Source: a virus. From it: a stretch of 38,146 nucleotides of DNA. This document shows positions 1 to 13,761 of this stretch, one piece after another. The notes beneath the pieces were generated by a model that saw nothing but the letters and a program-made list of their open reading frames with translations, had not been told where the DNA came from and did not search any database. A program made the position numbers and the translations under genes. The stretch is taken from positions 1-38,146 of IMG/VR virus record IMGVR_UViG_3300024428_000309, one strand, 5' to 3'. Numbering within the stretch: the first letter of the stretch is position 1; each line of letters opens with the position of its first letter.

Positions 1-1
1 T

Positions 2-1174
2 ACACTAGGATTACAACAGGATAATGAATCTCTTTGGATAAATGGAATCAAATTAAATGTATTAAATTTAATTGAAACTCTTTCTGAAATAGGAGATCAT
101 AGTGTATATGCGTTAGACACTAGTAATAAAGTTAAAGATCTGTCAAAGGTAGATTGGGACACTTCTAAATATCCTATTTATAAATATGCAGATAAAGTAA
201 ATTCAACGGATTTATTAATACTTCTAGGAACTTCATTTAGTACCGAGCAAACAGTCGCCGTTAGAAAAAAGAATCCTAAAATTAAGATTATTAAATACTT
301 TTGCGGTAATAATTATATTATAGATATGGAAAGAGTCTTATTTGATTCTAAAGAATCTGTAAGTAATTGGACGCATGGCCACGATGAAGCATGGTTTATT
401 CCACAGCAGGAATATCAAAATAGATCATACTATCAAACAATGGGAAGGCTTTCTGCTGACAAGGTTAAAGTGGTTCCATTTGTATGGAGTCCTAAGTTTA
501 TAAAAGAAGAAAATTCTAAAAACGTCAGAAATGGTATGAAAGACGCATTCTATAAAGGAGGCAAGAATGCAGAAGATATGAACCTATCTTCAATGGAACC
601 TAATATGAATGTAGTTAAATATTGTATGCCTCTTATCATGATGGTAGAAGAACTATACAGAAAAAAGGGTAAAAAGGCGTTCAATGAATTTTGGGTAGGA
701 AGTGGTAAAAGATTATTATCTAGTAAATACTTTATTAGTTCCATTAAACACTTAGATGTAACTCATTCCGGTAAATTAAAAATGTGCTCAAGGTACCCAG
801 TAACTAATTTTCTTTCTGAGAAAACGGATATAGTTCTTTCACATCAATGGGATAATCCTTTAAACTATGCATATTTAGACGCTCTTTATTTTGGATATCC
901 TTTAGTTCATAACGCAACAATGATAAAGGATGCAGGGTATTATTATAAAGGATTCGATACAGTGTCAGCTGCAAAGATGTTAGAGAATGTATTAAATCAT
1001 CATGATGAGATAGAAAAGGAATATACAGCAAAAAGCACAAAGGTTCTTTCAAGATATCTTACAACAAATCCTAACATCGTAGATACATATAAAAAACTAA
1101 TAGAGAATATTTTTGAACCAGGAAAACATGCTCTATCAAACGAATATGACTGGTCAACAAACCTATATAAATAA
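2..1174 (+). CDS. DUF2827-like glycosyltransferase (5' end outside window)
   Basis: The reading frame is open from base 2, so the gene starts upstream; about 390 residues are visible. The first ATG inside the window (326) is not the real start, because the frame before it codes convincing protein (WINGIKLNVLNLIETL). From memory of the family, DUF2827 proteins begin with a short strand followed by W-x-NGI-x-x-N, so probably only some ten residues are missing. Near the C-terminus SHQWDNPLNYAYLDALYFGY followed by PLVHN and GYYYKGFD matches the DUF2827 signature, a GT-B-like fold usually annotated as a glycosyltransferase. The acceptor is unknown. It lies 12 bases before a second glycosyltransferase and upstream of the collagen-like fibre, so fibre glycosylation is a reasonable inference. 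Family call fairly sure; substrate speculative. Confidence 0.7.
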   Translation, partial: TLGLQQDNESLWINGIKLNVLNLIETLSEIGDHSVYALDTSNKVKDLSKVDWDTSKYPIYKYADKVNSTDLLILLGTSFSTEQTVAVRKKNPKIKIIKYFCGNNYIIDMERVLFDSKESVSNWTHGHDEAWFIPQQEYQNRSYYQTMGRLSADKVKVVPFVWSPKFIKEENSKNVRNGMKDAFYKGGKNAEDMNLSSMEPNMNVVKYCMPLIMMVEELYRKKGKKAFNEFWVGSGKRLLSSKYFISSIKHLDVTHSGKLKMCSRYPVTNFLSEKTDIVLSHQWDNPLNYAYLDALYFGYPLVHNATMIKDAGYYYKGFDTVSAAKMLENVLNHHDEIEKEYTAKSTKVLSRYLTTNPNIVDTYKKLIENIFEPGKHALSNEYDWSTNLYK

Positions 1175-1186
1175 ACATAATAAATA

Positions 1187-1957
1187 ATGGAATTAAAAGA
1201 AGTAATTGAAGCGGCTGCAAAGCCAAAGATTAGTATTATCATGCAATCATATCTTGGTAATTATCCAGGATCTAGGAAAGATTCACATTCTAAATTTTTA
1301 AGAGCAGTCCAGAGTTTTCAAAATCAATTATATAAAAACTGTGAATTAATAATAGTAGCAGACAATTGCATGGAAACAAAGTCACTATATGATGCTCATT
1401 TTCAAACTGAAGATAACATAAGATTAATATACGTTTCTAGAAACTCAAAAGAAATGAGTACATATATGCAAAACGAAGAAGGCAACAAATATTATAGAGG
1501 TTTTCCTCGTAGAGTAGGAGTAGGAGCCGCAACTGGAAATTTAATTACATATATGGATTCAGACGATATGTTATTAGAAGAACATACACTACACCTAATG
1601 ATAGAGTTTAATAAAAACCCTGACGCTAATTGGTGGATTAACAGATCTTGGTACGATAACGAAGTAATGAAATTTAAAGACGATAAAACATTTGAAGATT
1701 CTACAGAATATGGTGAAGAACTTCCAGATGTTGAAGGAAAGTGGAACATAACAAGAATAAAGGAAGGTTTAGTAGTAATGAGTCCTTGGTTGTTTATGCA
1801 TAAACCATCTGCATCTGTTTTATGGAGAGATACTTGGGGTAACGTAAGTGAAGATTCAGATTTCAACGTAAGATTCAGAGAAAATCATAAAGGCGGAGCA
1901 GTAATGAACCGACCAACATACGTAAGATGTCACTTTACAGATAAGTGGGATTTTTAA
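1187..1957 (+). CDS. GT-A (family 2-like) glycosyltransferase
   Basis: A 256-residue protein with a GT-A nucleotide-sugar fold. It has an N-terminal KISIIMQSYLGNYPGSR strand-loop at about 14-30, ELIIVADNC at 53-61, and the metal-binding DxD-type motif in YMDSDDM at 122-128. The family moves a sugar from a nucleotide-sugar donor to an acceptor, normally in the cytoplasm. No membrane segment or signal peptide is visible. It follows the DUF2827-like gene by 12 bases (aaacataataaataATG, an A-rich leader without a Shine-Dalgarno sequence) and precedes the fibre genes. This suggests a role in decorating the fibre or a host surface glycan. The donor sugar cannot be told from sequence. Confidence 0.8.
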   Translation: MELKEVIEAAAKPKISIIMQSYLGNYPGSRKDSHSKFLRAVQSFQNQLYKNCELIIVADNCMETKSLYDAHFQTEDNIRLIYVSRNSKEMSTYMQNEEGNKYYRGFPRRVGVGAATGNLITYMDSDDMLLEEHTLHLMIEFNKNPDANWWINRSWYDNEVMKFKDDKTFEDSTEYGEELPDVEGKWNITRIKEGLVVMSPWLFMHKPSASVLWRDTWGNVSEDSDFNVRFRENHKGGAVMNRPTYVRCHFTDKWDF

Positions 1958-1988
1958 TACGTAAAATAATATCTTATACTATAGATTC

Positions 1989-2004
1989 TGGGACCTTTAT
2001 CCCA
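1989..2004 (+). terminator. possible weak terminator hairpin
   Basis: TGGGA (1989-1993) and TCCCA (2000-2004) pair around a 6-base loop, 32 bases after the glycosyltransferase stop. Only a short T-poor tail (tcaattt) follows, so termination would be weak. Confidence 0.35.
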
Positions 2005-2028
2005 TCAATTTATAATATATAAGATTGA

Positions 2029-2043
2029 GTGGAATTATTCCAC
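2029..2043. repeat. 15-base palindrome in the leader of the fibre operon
   Basis: GTGGAAT-T-ATTCCAC is a perfect 7-base inverted repeat with one central base, 34 bases before the ATG at 2077. An AATATATAAG box (2014-2023) lies just upstream. It could be an mRNA hairpin or an operator. The sequence alone does not decide. Confidence 0.4.
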
Positions 2044-2076
2044 ATTTAAAATAAATAAAAAAAAATGTAACTATTC

Positions 2077-2853
2077 ATGTCATTAATTAAAATCAAGCAA
2101 ATTGACGGCTTACAGGCTGCTCTTGATCTTATTAACACCAGCATTGAATCAGGTTCGCTTAAATCAGCTTACACACAGGAAGACCACGGTTTTTCTGCTG
2201 GAGTTGTTATAGCTTATGTGGGTTCTAGATGGGTGTTAGCTGATTCAAGCACTGCTAACAAGCTAGGAAGATTAATCATCGAATCTATTGTAGACGCGGA
2301 CAATTTTATCGCTGTGCAAGTTGGAACTATTAACGTTTCAGCATGGCCTAAATTGGACCAGTTAGTTCCCGGAGATTTCTACGTTGTAGATAACTCAGGT
2401 AACGGTACTTTAGAAGATTACGTTAATACTGGTGATCCAGGTTTTGCATACAGCAATCCTGTTTTACAAGCATTAACAGAAACAGTGGGTCATGTTCTTC
2501 CATGGAGACCATCGCAGTCGCCAACAGACCTAATTCAACCAGAAGAATTCACACAGACTTCGTTCTCTGCTGTAACTTCAGGTAATTACTCATCAACAGG
2601 ACTTACACTAACGTATACTCCTTTCCAAGATTCAACAGTTCAAGTATTCTTAAACGGTATAGCACTTGACGAATCTTATAATGATAGAAACGGAGACGTA
2701 TATTTCTCAAGAGACGGTGGTGCAACTGCTGTTCCTGCTTCTGACTTAGATGCTGGAGATACACTTTACTGGAACGGAACTCTTGCAGGTTATGAGCTTG
2801 CTGGAACTGATCAGTTTGAAGTAGTATACGACAAAAGTAATCTAGACGACTAA
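2077..2853 (+). CDS. fibre-associated virion structural protein
   Basis: A 258-residue protein of unknown exact role, 20 bases upstream of the giant collagen-like fibre gene. The N-terminal part (1-165) contains repeated short strands and opens with IKIKQIDGLQAALDLI. The C-terminal part (about 175-258) has TYTPFQDSTVQVFLNGIAL and DTLYWNGTLAGYEL, a beta-rich module that I recall from fibre-type proteins of other large phages. No enzyme motif, signal peptide or membrane segment is visible. Its size, beta-rich composition and position suggest a tail-fibre or adhesin component, perhaps the connector or tip partner of the collagen fibre. That role is inferred from context and domain resemblance. 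The ATG follows a long A-rich leader. Confidence 0.6.
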   Translation: MSLIKIKQIDGLQAALDLINTSIESGSLKSAYTQEDHGFSAGVVIAYVGSRWVLADSSTANKLGRLIIESIVDADNFIAVQVGTINVSAWPKLDQLVPGDFYVVDNSGNGTLEDYVNTGDPGFAYSNPVLQALTETVGHVLPWRPSQSPTDLIQPEEFTQTSFSAVTSGNYSSTGLTLTYTPFQDSTVQVFLNGIALDESYNDRNGDVYFSRDGGATAVPASDLDAGDTLYWNGTLAGYELAGTDQFEVVYDKSNLDD

Positions 2854-2873
2854 AAAAAATAAATTATTAAAAC

Positions 2874-8432
<5,559 letters not shown>

Positions 8433-8458
8433 TTTAAATCATCAAGATAATTTTAGAA

Positions 8459-8486
8459 AGGGTCCTCGAAAGAGGACCCTTTTTTT
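8459..8486 (+). terminator. strong intrinsic terminator after fibre gene
   Basis: AGGGTCCTC (8459-8467), a GAAA tetraloop (8468-8471) and GAGGACCCT (8472-8480) form a perfect 9-base stem followed by a T run. It lies 26 bases after the fibre stop and separates the fibre from the oxygenase/glycosyltransferase operon. Confidence 0.93.
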
Positions 8487-8490
8487 ATGT

Positions 8491-8500
8491 GATATATAGA
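8491..8500 (+). promoter_or_regulatory. GATATATA box, possible phage late promoter
   Basis: GATATATAGA lies directly after the fibre terminator and 81 bases before the oxygenase ATG. The same box recurs in several other intergenic gaps of the window. Resemblance to the T4 late element TATAAATA is loose; the role is inferred. Confidence 0.4.
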
Positions 8501-8501
8501 T

Positions 8502-8526
8502 TGTAATAACTTATTATCTTATTACA
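8502..8526 (+). promoter_or_regulatory. leader hairpin upstream of oxygenase gene
   Basis: TGTAATAA (8502-8509) and TTATTACA (8519-8526) are perfect 8-base inverted arms around a 9-base loop. A second pair, ACTTAG (8526-8531) with CTAAGT further on, follows before the ATG at 8581. There is no T run, so a structured 5' leader or operator is more likely than a terminator. Confidence 0.4.
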
Positions 8527-8580
8527 CTTAGTAAACAATTTAAAATATCTAAGTATAACTAATATTATAGAACACAATCG

Positions 8581-9513
8581 ATGGATAATAAAATCAAACA
8601 TGATACGTTTAACAAGAATGTAAAATTCTATGTGGAAAGCGTAACTAAGAATACAGACACATATACTCTTAATGGATGGGTTGGATTAATAGGCGGAGAA
8701 GCTTTAGGCTTTTCAATGTCAAATGAACCTCTTAAAGTTCAATTTTTAGGTGATAGGCAAGACGTAATGGAAGTATATTCAAATCAGCTTACTAATCAGA
8801 ATATGTCATTTACTATTGAGGTTCCTTTTGATAAAAAACTAAAAACACTAGTCATCCATACTAGTATTGGAGAAACTGCAATAGGTCCAATCGGACACTG
8901 GTTATCGTATCATTCAGGATTTGCAAATACATCAAAGGATGTTATAGTAGTAGATAATTTTTATAATGATCCTGACCTTGTAAGAGAATGGGCAATGAAC
9001 CATTTAGAATTTACACCTTCCGATTATCACAAGGGCCAAAGAGCAAATGAAAGATTTATCTTAGATGGAACTAAAGAAAAACTAGAAGAAATTATAGGAA
9101 AACCAATATTCAATTGGAATCACGACAGGTATGCTAACGGAATATTTCAATTTTGTACAGCAGATCAACAGATTGTTTATCACGTGGATAATCAAACTTA
9201 TGCAGCAATGGTATATTTAACACCTGACGCTCCACCTACATCTGGAACTGCGTTCTATAGAAGTAAAGTCACGGGTGATTATACATTCGATGACGATAAA
9301 AGAAAAACCCAAGCATACATAGATGCATTCAAGGGTAATAGTAATGAAATGAATTTTTACGATGGATCTAATTTTGAAAAAATAGATGAAGTAGGAAATG
9401 TGTATAATAGATTAGTCTTGTTTAATGCTAAAAATATCCACGCTGCGACTCAGTATTTTGGAGATGCAATTGACAATGCTAGATTTTTTCACATGTTCTT
9501 TTTTGACGTATAA
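8581..9513 (+). CDS. 2OG-Fe(II) oxygenase-like protein (DUF6445-like)
   Basis: 310 residues in two parts. The N-terminal ~115 residues are a beta-rich region without a recognised domain. The C-terminal part (about 120-310) resembles DUF6445 / 2-oxoglutarate-Fe(II) dioxygenases. VVDNFYNDPDLVREWA (123-138) is the usual opening helix region. YHVDN gives the HxD iron pair (H201, D203), GTAFYRS is at 222-228, NRLVLFNAKNIHAA supplies the distal histidine (H287), and R301 is a candidate 2-oxoglutarate anchor. The family couples 2-oxoglutarate decarboxylation to hydroxylation of a substrate. Placed between the collagen fibre and a double glycosyltransferase, with a PLOD-like oxygenase two genes on, it could modify the fibre. 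The substrate is inferred only. Confidence 0.7.
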   Translation: MDNKIKHDTFNKNVKFYVESVTKNTDTYTLNGWVGLIGGEALGFSMSNEPLKVQFLGDRQDVMEVYSNQLTNQNMSFTIEVPFDKKLKTLVIHTSIGETAIGPIGHWLSYHSGFANTSKDVIVVDNFYNDPDLVREWAMNHLEFTPSDYHKGQRANERFILDGTKEKLEEIIGKPIFNWNHDRYANGIFQFCTADQQIVYHVDNQTYAAMVYLTPDAPPTSGTAFYRSKVTGDYTFDDDKRKTQAYIDAFKGNSNEMNFYDGSNFEKIDEVGNVYNRLVLFNAKNIHAATQYFGDAIDNARFFHMFFFDV

Positions 9514-9527
9514 AAACAAATATAAAT

Positions 9528-11402
9528 ATGAAGATTAATATTATTACAAGGTGTACCAGAACAAGTAACCTTTTAACAATTAAAGAAGGAGTATTAAATG
9601 CGCCTAAGGGAGTAACAGTAAATTGGCACATTGTATTTGATACAGGAGCATTAAAGGATATTGATGCAGAGGTTCTCTCGAACTTAACAGATACTGTCAA
9701 TGTCAAATTACATTTTGTAAAAGGACAAAGAGGAGGATTATTATATCCTGAAGTTTCTGATATTATTAGAACAATCAAATCAGGTTGGATCTATTTACTA
9801 GATGATGATAACATTATACACGAAGACTTTTACAAAACTATTAAAGCGAGTATAAAGAATCTTCCAATTGCACAGGTTCATATCGTTTCTCAATTAGTTG
9901 CAGGTAGAGATTTTACCGGACAAGAAATTAGAGTAGCTAGTCGTGAAAATACTGCATTTCAGAAAATTGACATTGCACAGATGGTTATTAATAGAAGCAT
10001 ATTTGATACTCATTCGTTTAGTGCAAATTATGCAGCAGACGGTTTCTTTATAGAAGAAGTATTAAAAACACATGGTGATTCATTCGTATGGATTGACAAG
10101 GTTTTATGCCACTACAATTATTTAGAAAAAGTACCAAGTGCAAAAATACCTAAAATAATTTATATAGGAAAAACTAAGCCAGAATTAAAGTCTATAAAAT
10201 ATTTATCGTATGAAGCAGATGAATTAGACGTTAAATACTTAGAAGACGATAGTGAAGTAATTAACGCAGTTACGTCGTTTAATCCTGATGCAATTATTAC
10301 AAATGGAGAATCATGGAAAGAGTTTCCTAACCTAGCTTCTCTTCCTCTCCAATTTAGAAAAAGGTGGTTTAATTCTGAGAACACGGAAAATATAGGAAAC
10401 ACTGCATATTCCGTAGCAATGAATTCTATTCTATCTCCTTCTAACCTAGAAGATGATCAGATGATTTCATTCTTTACGCCTATATATAATACTGGTGAAA
10501 AGTTATGGAACACATATAGATCCGTAAGAGATCAGACGTATAATAACTGGGAATGGGTTTTAGTAAATGATTCCACCGATGGAGGTAAAACTTTAAAGAT
10601 AGCAGAAGAAATTGCGTTAGTAGATCCAAGAGTAAAGGTGTATGATTTTAGAGAAAAATCAGGAGGATGTATTGGAGAATCTAAATACAGATGTTGTTCT
10701 CTTGCTAAAGGATATATTCTAGCAGAATTAGACCATGATGACTTATTGGTTAAAACATGTGCAGAAGATTTACATAATGCTGCACAGGCACATCCTGATT
10801 GTGGTATGTTTTATGGAGATACTGCCGAGGTAAATGAAGAGTGGGAAAATCAAAGATATGGAGAAGGGTTTGCATTAGGATATGGTTCTTATAGAGAAGA
10901 AGAGTATGAAGGTAGAATGTTGTCACCTGCTAATCAACAGAATATTAATCCAAAAACAATCAGACATATTGTAGGAGTTCCAAATCACGTTAGAGCATGG
11001 AGAAGATCTACTTATTTTGAAATAGGAGGACATAACAGAAGTCTAACAATTGCAGATGATTTTGAATTAGTGATCAGAAGCTTCCTATATTCTAAGATAT
11101 GTAAAATACCTAAACTAAGCTATATTCAATTTCTCTATAATAATCAAGGTGGAAGAAACACTCATGATTTATCAAGAGCAGACATTCAAAGAAGAGTTAG
11201 AACAATAGCACAATATTATAATGAACAAATCAACGCTAGATTTATTGAATTAGGAATAGAAGATTGGGCATATAATGAAAGCCCTGACTATCCTATCTCA
11301 GCAGAGTCAAGATATGGAGAAGAAGAAGGAGTTGCTAACGAAACATACGCTGAAAAATCAGGAGTTGAAAAAAAAGTAACTAAATTAGAAAAAGTAAAAT
11401 AA
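9528..11402 (+). CDS. two-domain (tandem GT-A) glycosyltransferase
   Basis: 624 residues holding two glycosyltransferase modules. The first (about 1-205) starts MKINIITRCTRTSNL and has a metal-site-like LLDDDNI at 91-97. A linker (about 208-300) begins PKIIYIGKTKP and looks like a degenerate alpha/beta region. The second (about 310-590) is a clear family 2 domain: MISFFTPIYNTGEKLWNTYR, WVLVNDSTDGG, then the catalytic LAELDHDDLL with DHDD at 402-405 and later DDFELVIRS. The C-terminal ~35 residues are charged and probably disordered. Two active sites in one chain could add two sugars in sequence, as collagen galactosyl- and glucosyltransferases do. Acceptor and donor are unknown. It overlaps the next gene, a PLOD-like hydroxylase, by one base (TAATG), so the two are very likely translated together. 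Confidence 0.85.
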   Translation: MKINIITRCTRTSNLLTIKEGVLNAPKGVTVNWHIVFDTGALKDIDAEVLSNLTDTVNVKLHFVKGQRGGLLYPEVSDIIRTIKSGWIYLLDDDNIIHEDFYKTIKASIKNLPIAQVHIVSQLVAGRDFTGQEIRVASRENTAFQKIDIAQMVINRSIFDTHSFSANYAADGFFIEEVLKTHGDSFVWIDKVLCHYNYLEKVPSAKIPKIIYIGKTKPELKSIKYLSYEADELDVKYLEDDSEVINAVTSFNPDAIITNGESWKEFPNLASLPLQFRKRWFNSENTENIGNTAYSVAMNSILSPSNLEDDQMISFFTPIYNTGEKLWNTYRSVRDQTYNNWEWVLVNDSTDGGKTLKIAEEIALVDPRVKVYDFREKSGGCIGESKYRCCSLAKGYILAELDHDDLLVKTCAEDLHNAAQAHPDCGMFYGDTAEVNEEWENQRYGEGFALGYGSYREEEYEGRMLSPANQQNINPKTIRHIVGVPNHVRAWRRSTYFEIGGHNRSLTIADDFELVIRSFLYSKICKIPKLSYIQFLYNNQGGRNTHDLSRADIQRRVRTIAQYYNEQINARFIELGIEDWAYNESPDYPISAESRYGEEEGVANETYAEKSGVEKKVTKLEKVK

Positions 11403-12019
11403 TGGGAAAATACGTAGAAATTTTAGATGCAAGCGATTGGGATGCATGGTGTGACAAATACATCGATCCCCTTTTAAGAAAAGGAGAATATGAACTCATA
11501 GTTGACGAAGCGGCTCCGAGTGTTTTAGTATTTCCTTTATTTAAAGAACAGTTTTGTAAAGATCTAATTGAACTATGTGAAACTGAAGGAGAATGGACAG
11601 TAGATAGACATGAATTTTATCCAACAACCGACATGCTCATTGACAAAGTATGGATGAATGAAATTTACTCAAAGGTTCTTAACGAATTTGTTAGGCCATT
11701 AGGAATATGGTTCTGGACTTTAGAAGGAAAGCAGTGGAATTCTATGTCAGATGAAACATTTATTGTAAAGTATACTACAGAAACACAAGCGCACCTTTCT
11801 CTTCACCATGATAATAGCCATTTAACAACTGTTGTTAGAATGAATGAAGATTTTACAGGAGGTGGAACTTATTTCCCATTATATAAGGCAAATATTAGTC
11901 CTCCTAGAGTTGGAATGGCAGCTTTACACCCAGGTGCAATTACACATAGACACGGTGCAAAGCCTATTTTTTCAGGAACAAGGTATATTACTGTAAGTTT
12001 CTGTAAGATGAGTGGATAA
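11402..12019 (+). CDS. PLOD-like (collagen lysyl hydroxylase type) 2OG-Fe(II) dioxygenase
   Basis: 205 residues forming one jelly-roll dioxygenase domain. The second half reads like the C-terminal catalytic domain of animal procollagen-lysine 5-dioxygenases. It has an HHD iron motif (H135/H136/D137), then FTGGGTYFPLY (151-161), then LHPGAITHRHGAKP with the distal histidine H184, then GTRYITVSF with the 2-oxoglutarate arginine R194. The 10-residue spacing between H184 and R194 matches the spacing I recall in human LH3. The family hydroxylates lysine in Xaa-Lys-Gly of collagen, giving hydroxylysine that can be glycosylated. The start overlaps the tandem glycosyltransferase by TAATG. With a phage collagen rich in Xaa-Lys-Gly nearby, the fibre is the obvious candidate substrate. 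Family call is strong; lysine (rather than proline) specificity is inferred. Confidence 0.87.
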   Translation: MGKYVEILDASDWDAWCDKYIDPLLRKGEYELIVDEAAPSVLVFPLFKEQFCKDLIELCETEGEWTVDRHEFYPTTDMLIDKVWMNEIYSKVLNEFVRPLGIWFWTLEGKQWNSMSDETFIVKYTTETQAHLSLHHDNSHLTTVVRMNEDFTGGGTYFPLYKANISPPRVGMAALHPGAITHRHGAKPIFSGTRYITVSFCKMSG

Positions 12020-12026
12020 ATAGAAT

Positions 12027-12980
12027 ATGAAGCAAATACAATCATTCAACCAATTTATTAACGAAAGCCTAAACGAAGATACTAATGATCTTTTTAAAGT
12101 TTATCTAGCAATTGATCCCGACTCAGGTCACAGGTGGTGGTCTTATAAAGGATTTGCGTCAGATAATTTCTTTATACAAATCAATAAAGACAATTATAAA
12201 GACATAGATATTAATCCAGACTATCCTATATTAACCTATAATTCAGGAGTAGTTGAAACCCTTTTAAAGGAAGGATTAGTTAAAAAAGAAAATGTATATA
12301 ATAGACCAGAATTCATTAAGCAATCTGGATCTAAGGCAGAGTTTCATAAAATAGTCGATGGAGATGAAAACATTCCACAAACATGCCATGACGAGAAAGA
12401 AGCTTTAGAAATTGGTTTTCCATTAATTGCAAAGCCAGCTGAAGGACATTCAGGTATTGGAATTCAGGTTTTTAAATCTCAGGAAGATTGGGATAAAGCT
12501 GATCATTCTAAATTTGACGTATATTCCGAATTCGTAGATAAGAAATCAGAGCATAGAATAATTAACTTTAAAGGAGATGCTTTCTTTTGGATGGAAAGAG
12601 AACCATTAAATGATAAAGCAAAATCAGGTGATGGTGACGGAAAAGAAGAAATGAATTTTAAATATATCAAAAGAGATATTACAACTCTTCCTGAAAAATT
12701 TAAAACACTAATAGAAAAATTCTGTGATAAGTTTAAAGATTTACCATATATATGTTTTGATATAATGGAAGATCAAGAAGGAAAATTGTATATTATAGAA
12801 AGTAATTCTCAACCTGGAGTTCCTTATGATTCTACTGTGCAAATATACCGTAAAATATTTAAAGACTTTTACGGAAGAGAAGTAAACAAAGATACTGACA
12901 AGGCCCTAACAAAATTATCTAATGATTTAGATAAAAAAACTATAGAACTTGACAGCGAACGATTCGAAATAAAAGAATAA
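12027..12980 (+). CDS. ATP-grasp ligase (RimK-like)
   Basis: 317 residues. The central nucleotide-binding part has FPLIAKPAEGHSGIGIQVF (131-149) with K136 and a glycine-rich loop, SEHRII, and YICFDIMEDQEGKLYIIESN (241-260), where D245, E258 and N260 are the usual metal ligands. SQPGVPYDSTV follows. ATP-grasp enzymes join a carboxylate to an amine or thiol through an acyl-phosphate. The substrate cannot be read from sequence. The N-terminus MKQIQSFNQFINESLNE matches a short peptide shared with other proteins in this window and resembling the T4 capsid-targeting sequence, so the protein may be packed in the head, with possible cleavage after FINE. It lies seven bases after the PLOD-like gene and ends the fibre-modification cluster. 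C-terminal ~35 residues are charged and probably helical. Confidence 0.75.
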   Translation: MKQIQSFNQFINESLNEDTNDLFKVYLAIDPDSGHRWWSYKGFASDNFFIQINKDNYKDIDINPDYPILTYNSGVVETLLKEGLVKKENVYNRPEFIKQSGSKAEFHKIVDGDENIPQTCHDEKEALEIGFPLIAKPAEGHSGIGIQVFKSQEDWDKADHSKFDVYSEFVDKKSEHRIINFKGDAFFWMEREPLNDKAKSGDGDGKEEMNFKYIKRDITTLPEKFKTLIEKFCDKFKDLPYICFDIMEDQEGKLYIIESNSQPGVPYDSTVQIYRKIFKDFYGREVNKDTDKALTKLSNDLDKKTIELDSERFEIKE

Positions 12981-12983
12981 ATT

Positions 12984-13208
12984 ATGGCATATCCGGATAT
13001 GACTTGTATGCATGTGAACTTATGGGTTCATCACATGGACATTGACAAACTGTTTGACTTTATAACAGAAAGAATTAAAGAACCACCTAGCTATTGGATT
13101 TCTAGAGAATCTTGTCCTTCTACAATTACAGGAGGATATGCAGAAATTAACGTATCATATAACACATATCTTATGATAAGACGTGTTAAAGAACACGGAC
13201 ACTTTTAA
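12984..13208 (+). CDS. small protein of unknown function
   Basis: 74 residues starting MAYPDMTCMHVNLWVHHMD. No domain recognised. It contains three histidines and two cysteines in the first 45 residues, but no clear metal-binding spacing. It follows the ATP-grasp gene by three bases, and probably belongs to the same transcript. Kept as a gene because the frame fills the gap and the start has the usual A-rich leader. Confidence 0.55.
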   Translation: MAYPDMTCMHVNLWVHHMDIDKLFDFITERIKEPPSYWISRESCPSTITGGYAEINVSYNTYLMIRRVKEHGHF

Positions 13209-13224
13209 TTGAAACAATTCCAAA

Positions 13225-13261
13225 TGGAAGTGTATAGTTAAGTATAGTTAATAAACTTCCA
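13225..13261. repeat. inverted repeat enclosing a tandem 10-base repeat
   Basis: TGGAAGT (13225-13231) and ACTTCCA (13255-13261) are inverted arms. Between them GTATAGTTAA occurs twice in tandem (13232-13241, 13242-13251). The right arm ends three bases before the ATG at 13265, so it could form a hairpin at the start codon or be an operator/promoter. Confidence 0.4.
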
Positions 13262-13264
13262 AGT

Positions 13265-13732
13265 ATGAATAGATTATGGTTACGATTTGCACTGTGTATT
13301 TACGCAATATTATATACAGTGTGTCTGCCATTAATCCTAGGCATAGAGGATAGTTATAGTGATTATCATCAATTAAAACCAATCTTATTCCCTTTATTAA
13401 CAATAGGAGTTTCATTAGGATTATGGCTTCATCGTTCTATTGAATGGAAAATACCGGCATTCTTATTAATAATCATAGCAAGCTTTAGCGTTGCAAATTA
13501 CCCTACAATACATAATATATCTGCTATTCTATTTTTTATGTCATCGACATGGATCATGCTCTTTGATAAAAGATTTAAAATCTTTGGAATAATATCTGCA
13601 ATATTATATCCAACACTCTTTATAAACACTGAACAGAATTTATTCTTGTTTGAAGTGTTACAGATACCTATTCTTTCCTTTTATCATTTCTCTAGAGTAG
13701 TATACTTAATGAGATTAAAGAAGAAAATATAA
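13265..13732 (+). CDS. polytopic membrane protein of unknown function
   Basis: 155 residues, strongly hydrophobic. About six membrane-spanning stretches can be seen near 6-26, 40-55, 63-77, 84-100, 105-120 and 127-140, with a basic tail (RLKKKI). No catalytic or transport motif recognised. It presumably sits in the host inner membrane. It is preceded by an unusual repeat-containing gap, so it may have its own control. Holin-like or superinfection-related roles are possible, but nothing in the sequence supports one over another. Confidence 0.6.
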   Translation: MNRLWLRFALCIYAILYTVCLPLILGIEDSYSDYHQLKPILFPLLTIGVSLGLWLHRSIEWKIPAFLLIIIASFSVANYPTIHNISAILFFMSSTWIMLFDKRFKIFGIISAILYPTLFINTEQNLFLFEVLQIPILSFYHFSRVVYLMRLKKKI

Positions 13733-13761
13733 ACAATTACACATATTTGAGTATAATCTAT

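Noticed and set aside
326-1174. ATG at 326 as the start of the first glycosyltransferase
   Set aside because: The frame is open and codes family-consistent protein from base 2, so the gene begins before the window.
9479-9778. Minus-strand 99-residue frame across the oxygenase/glycosyltransferase junction
   Set aside because: It is hydrophobic by chance and lies opposite two well supported genes.
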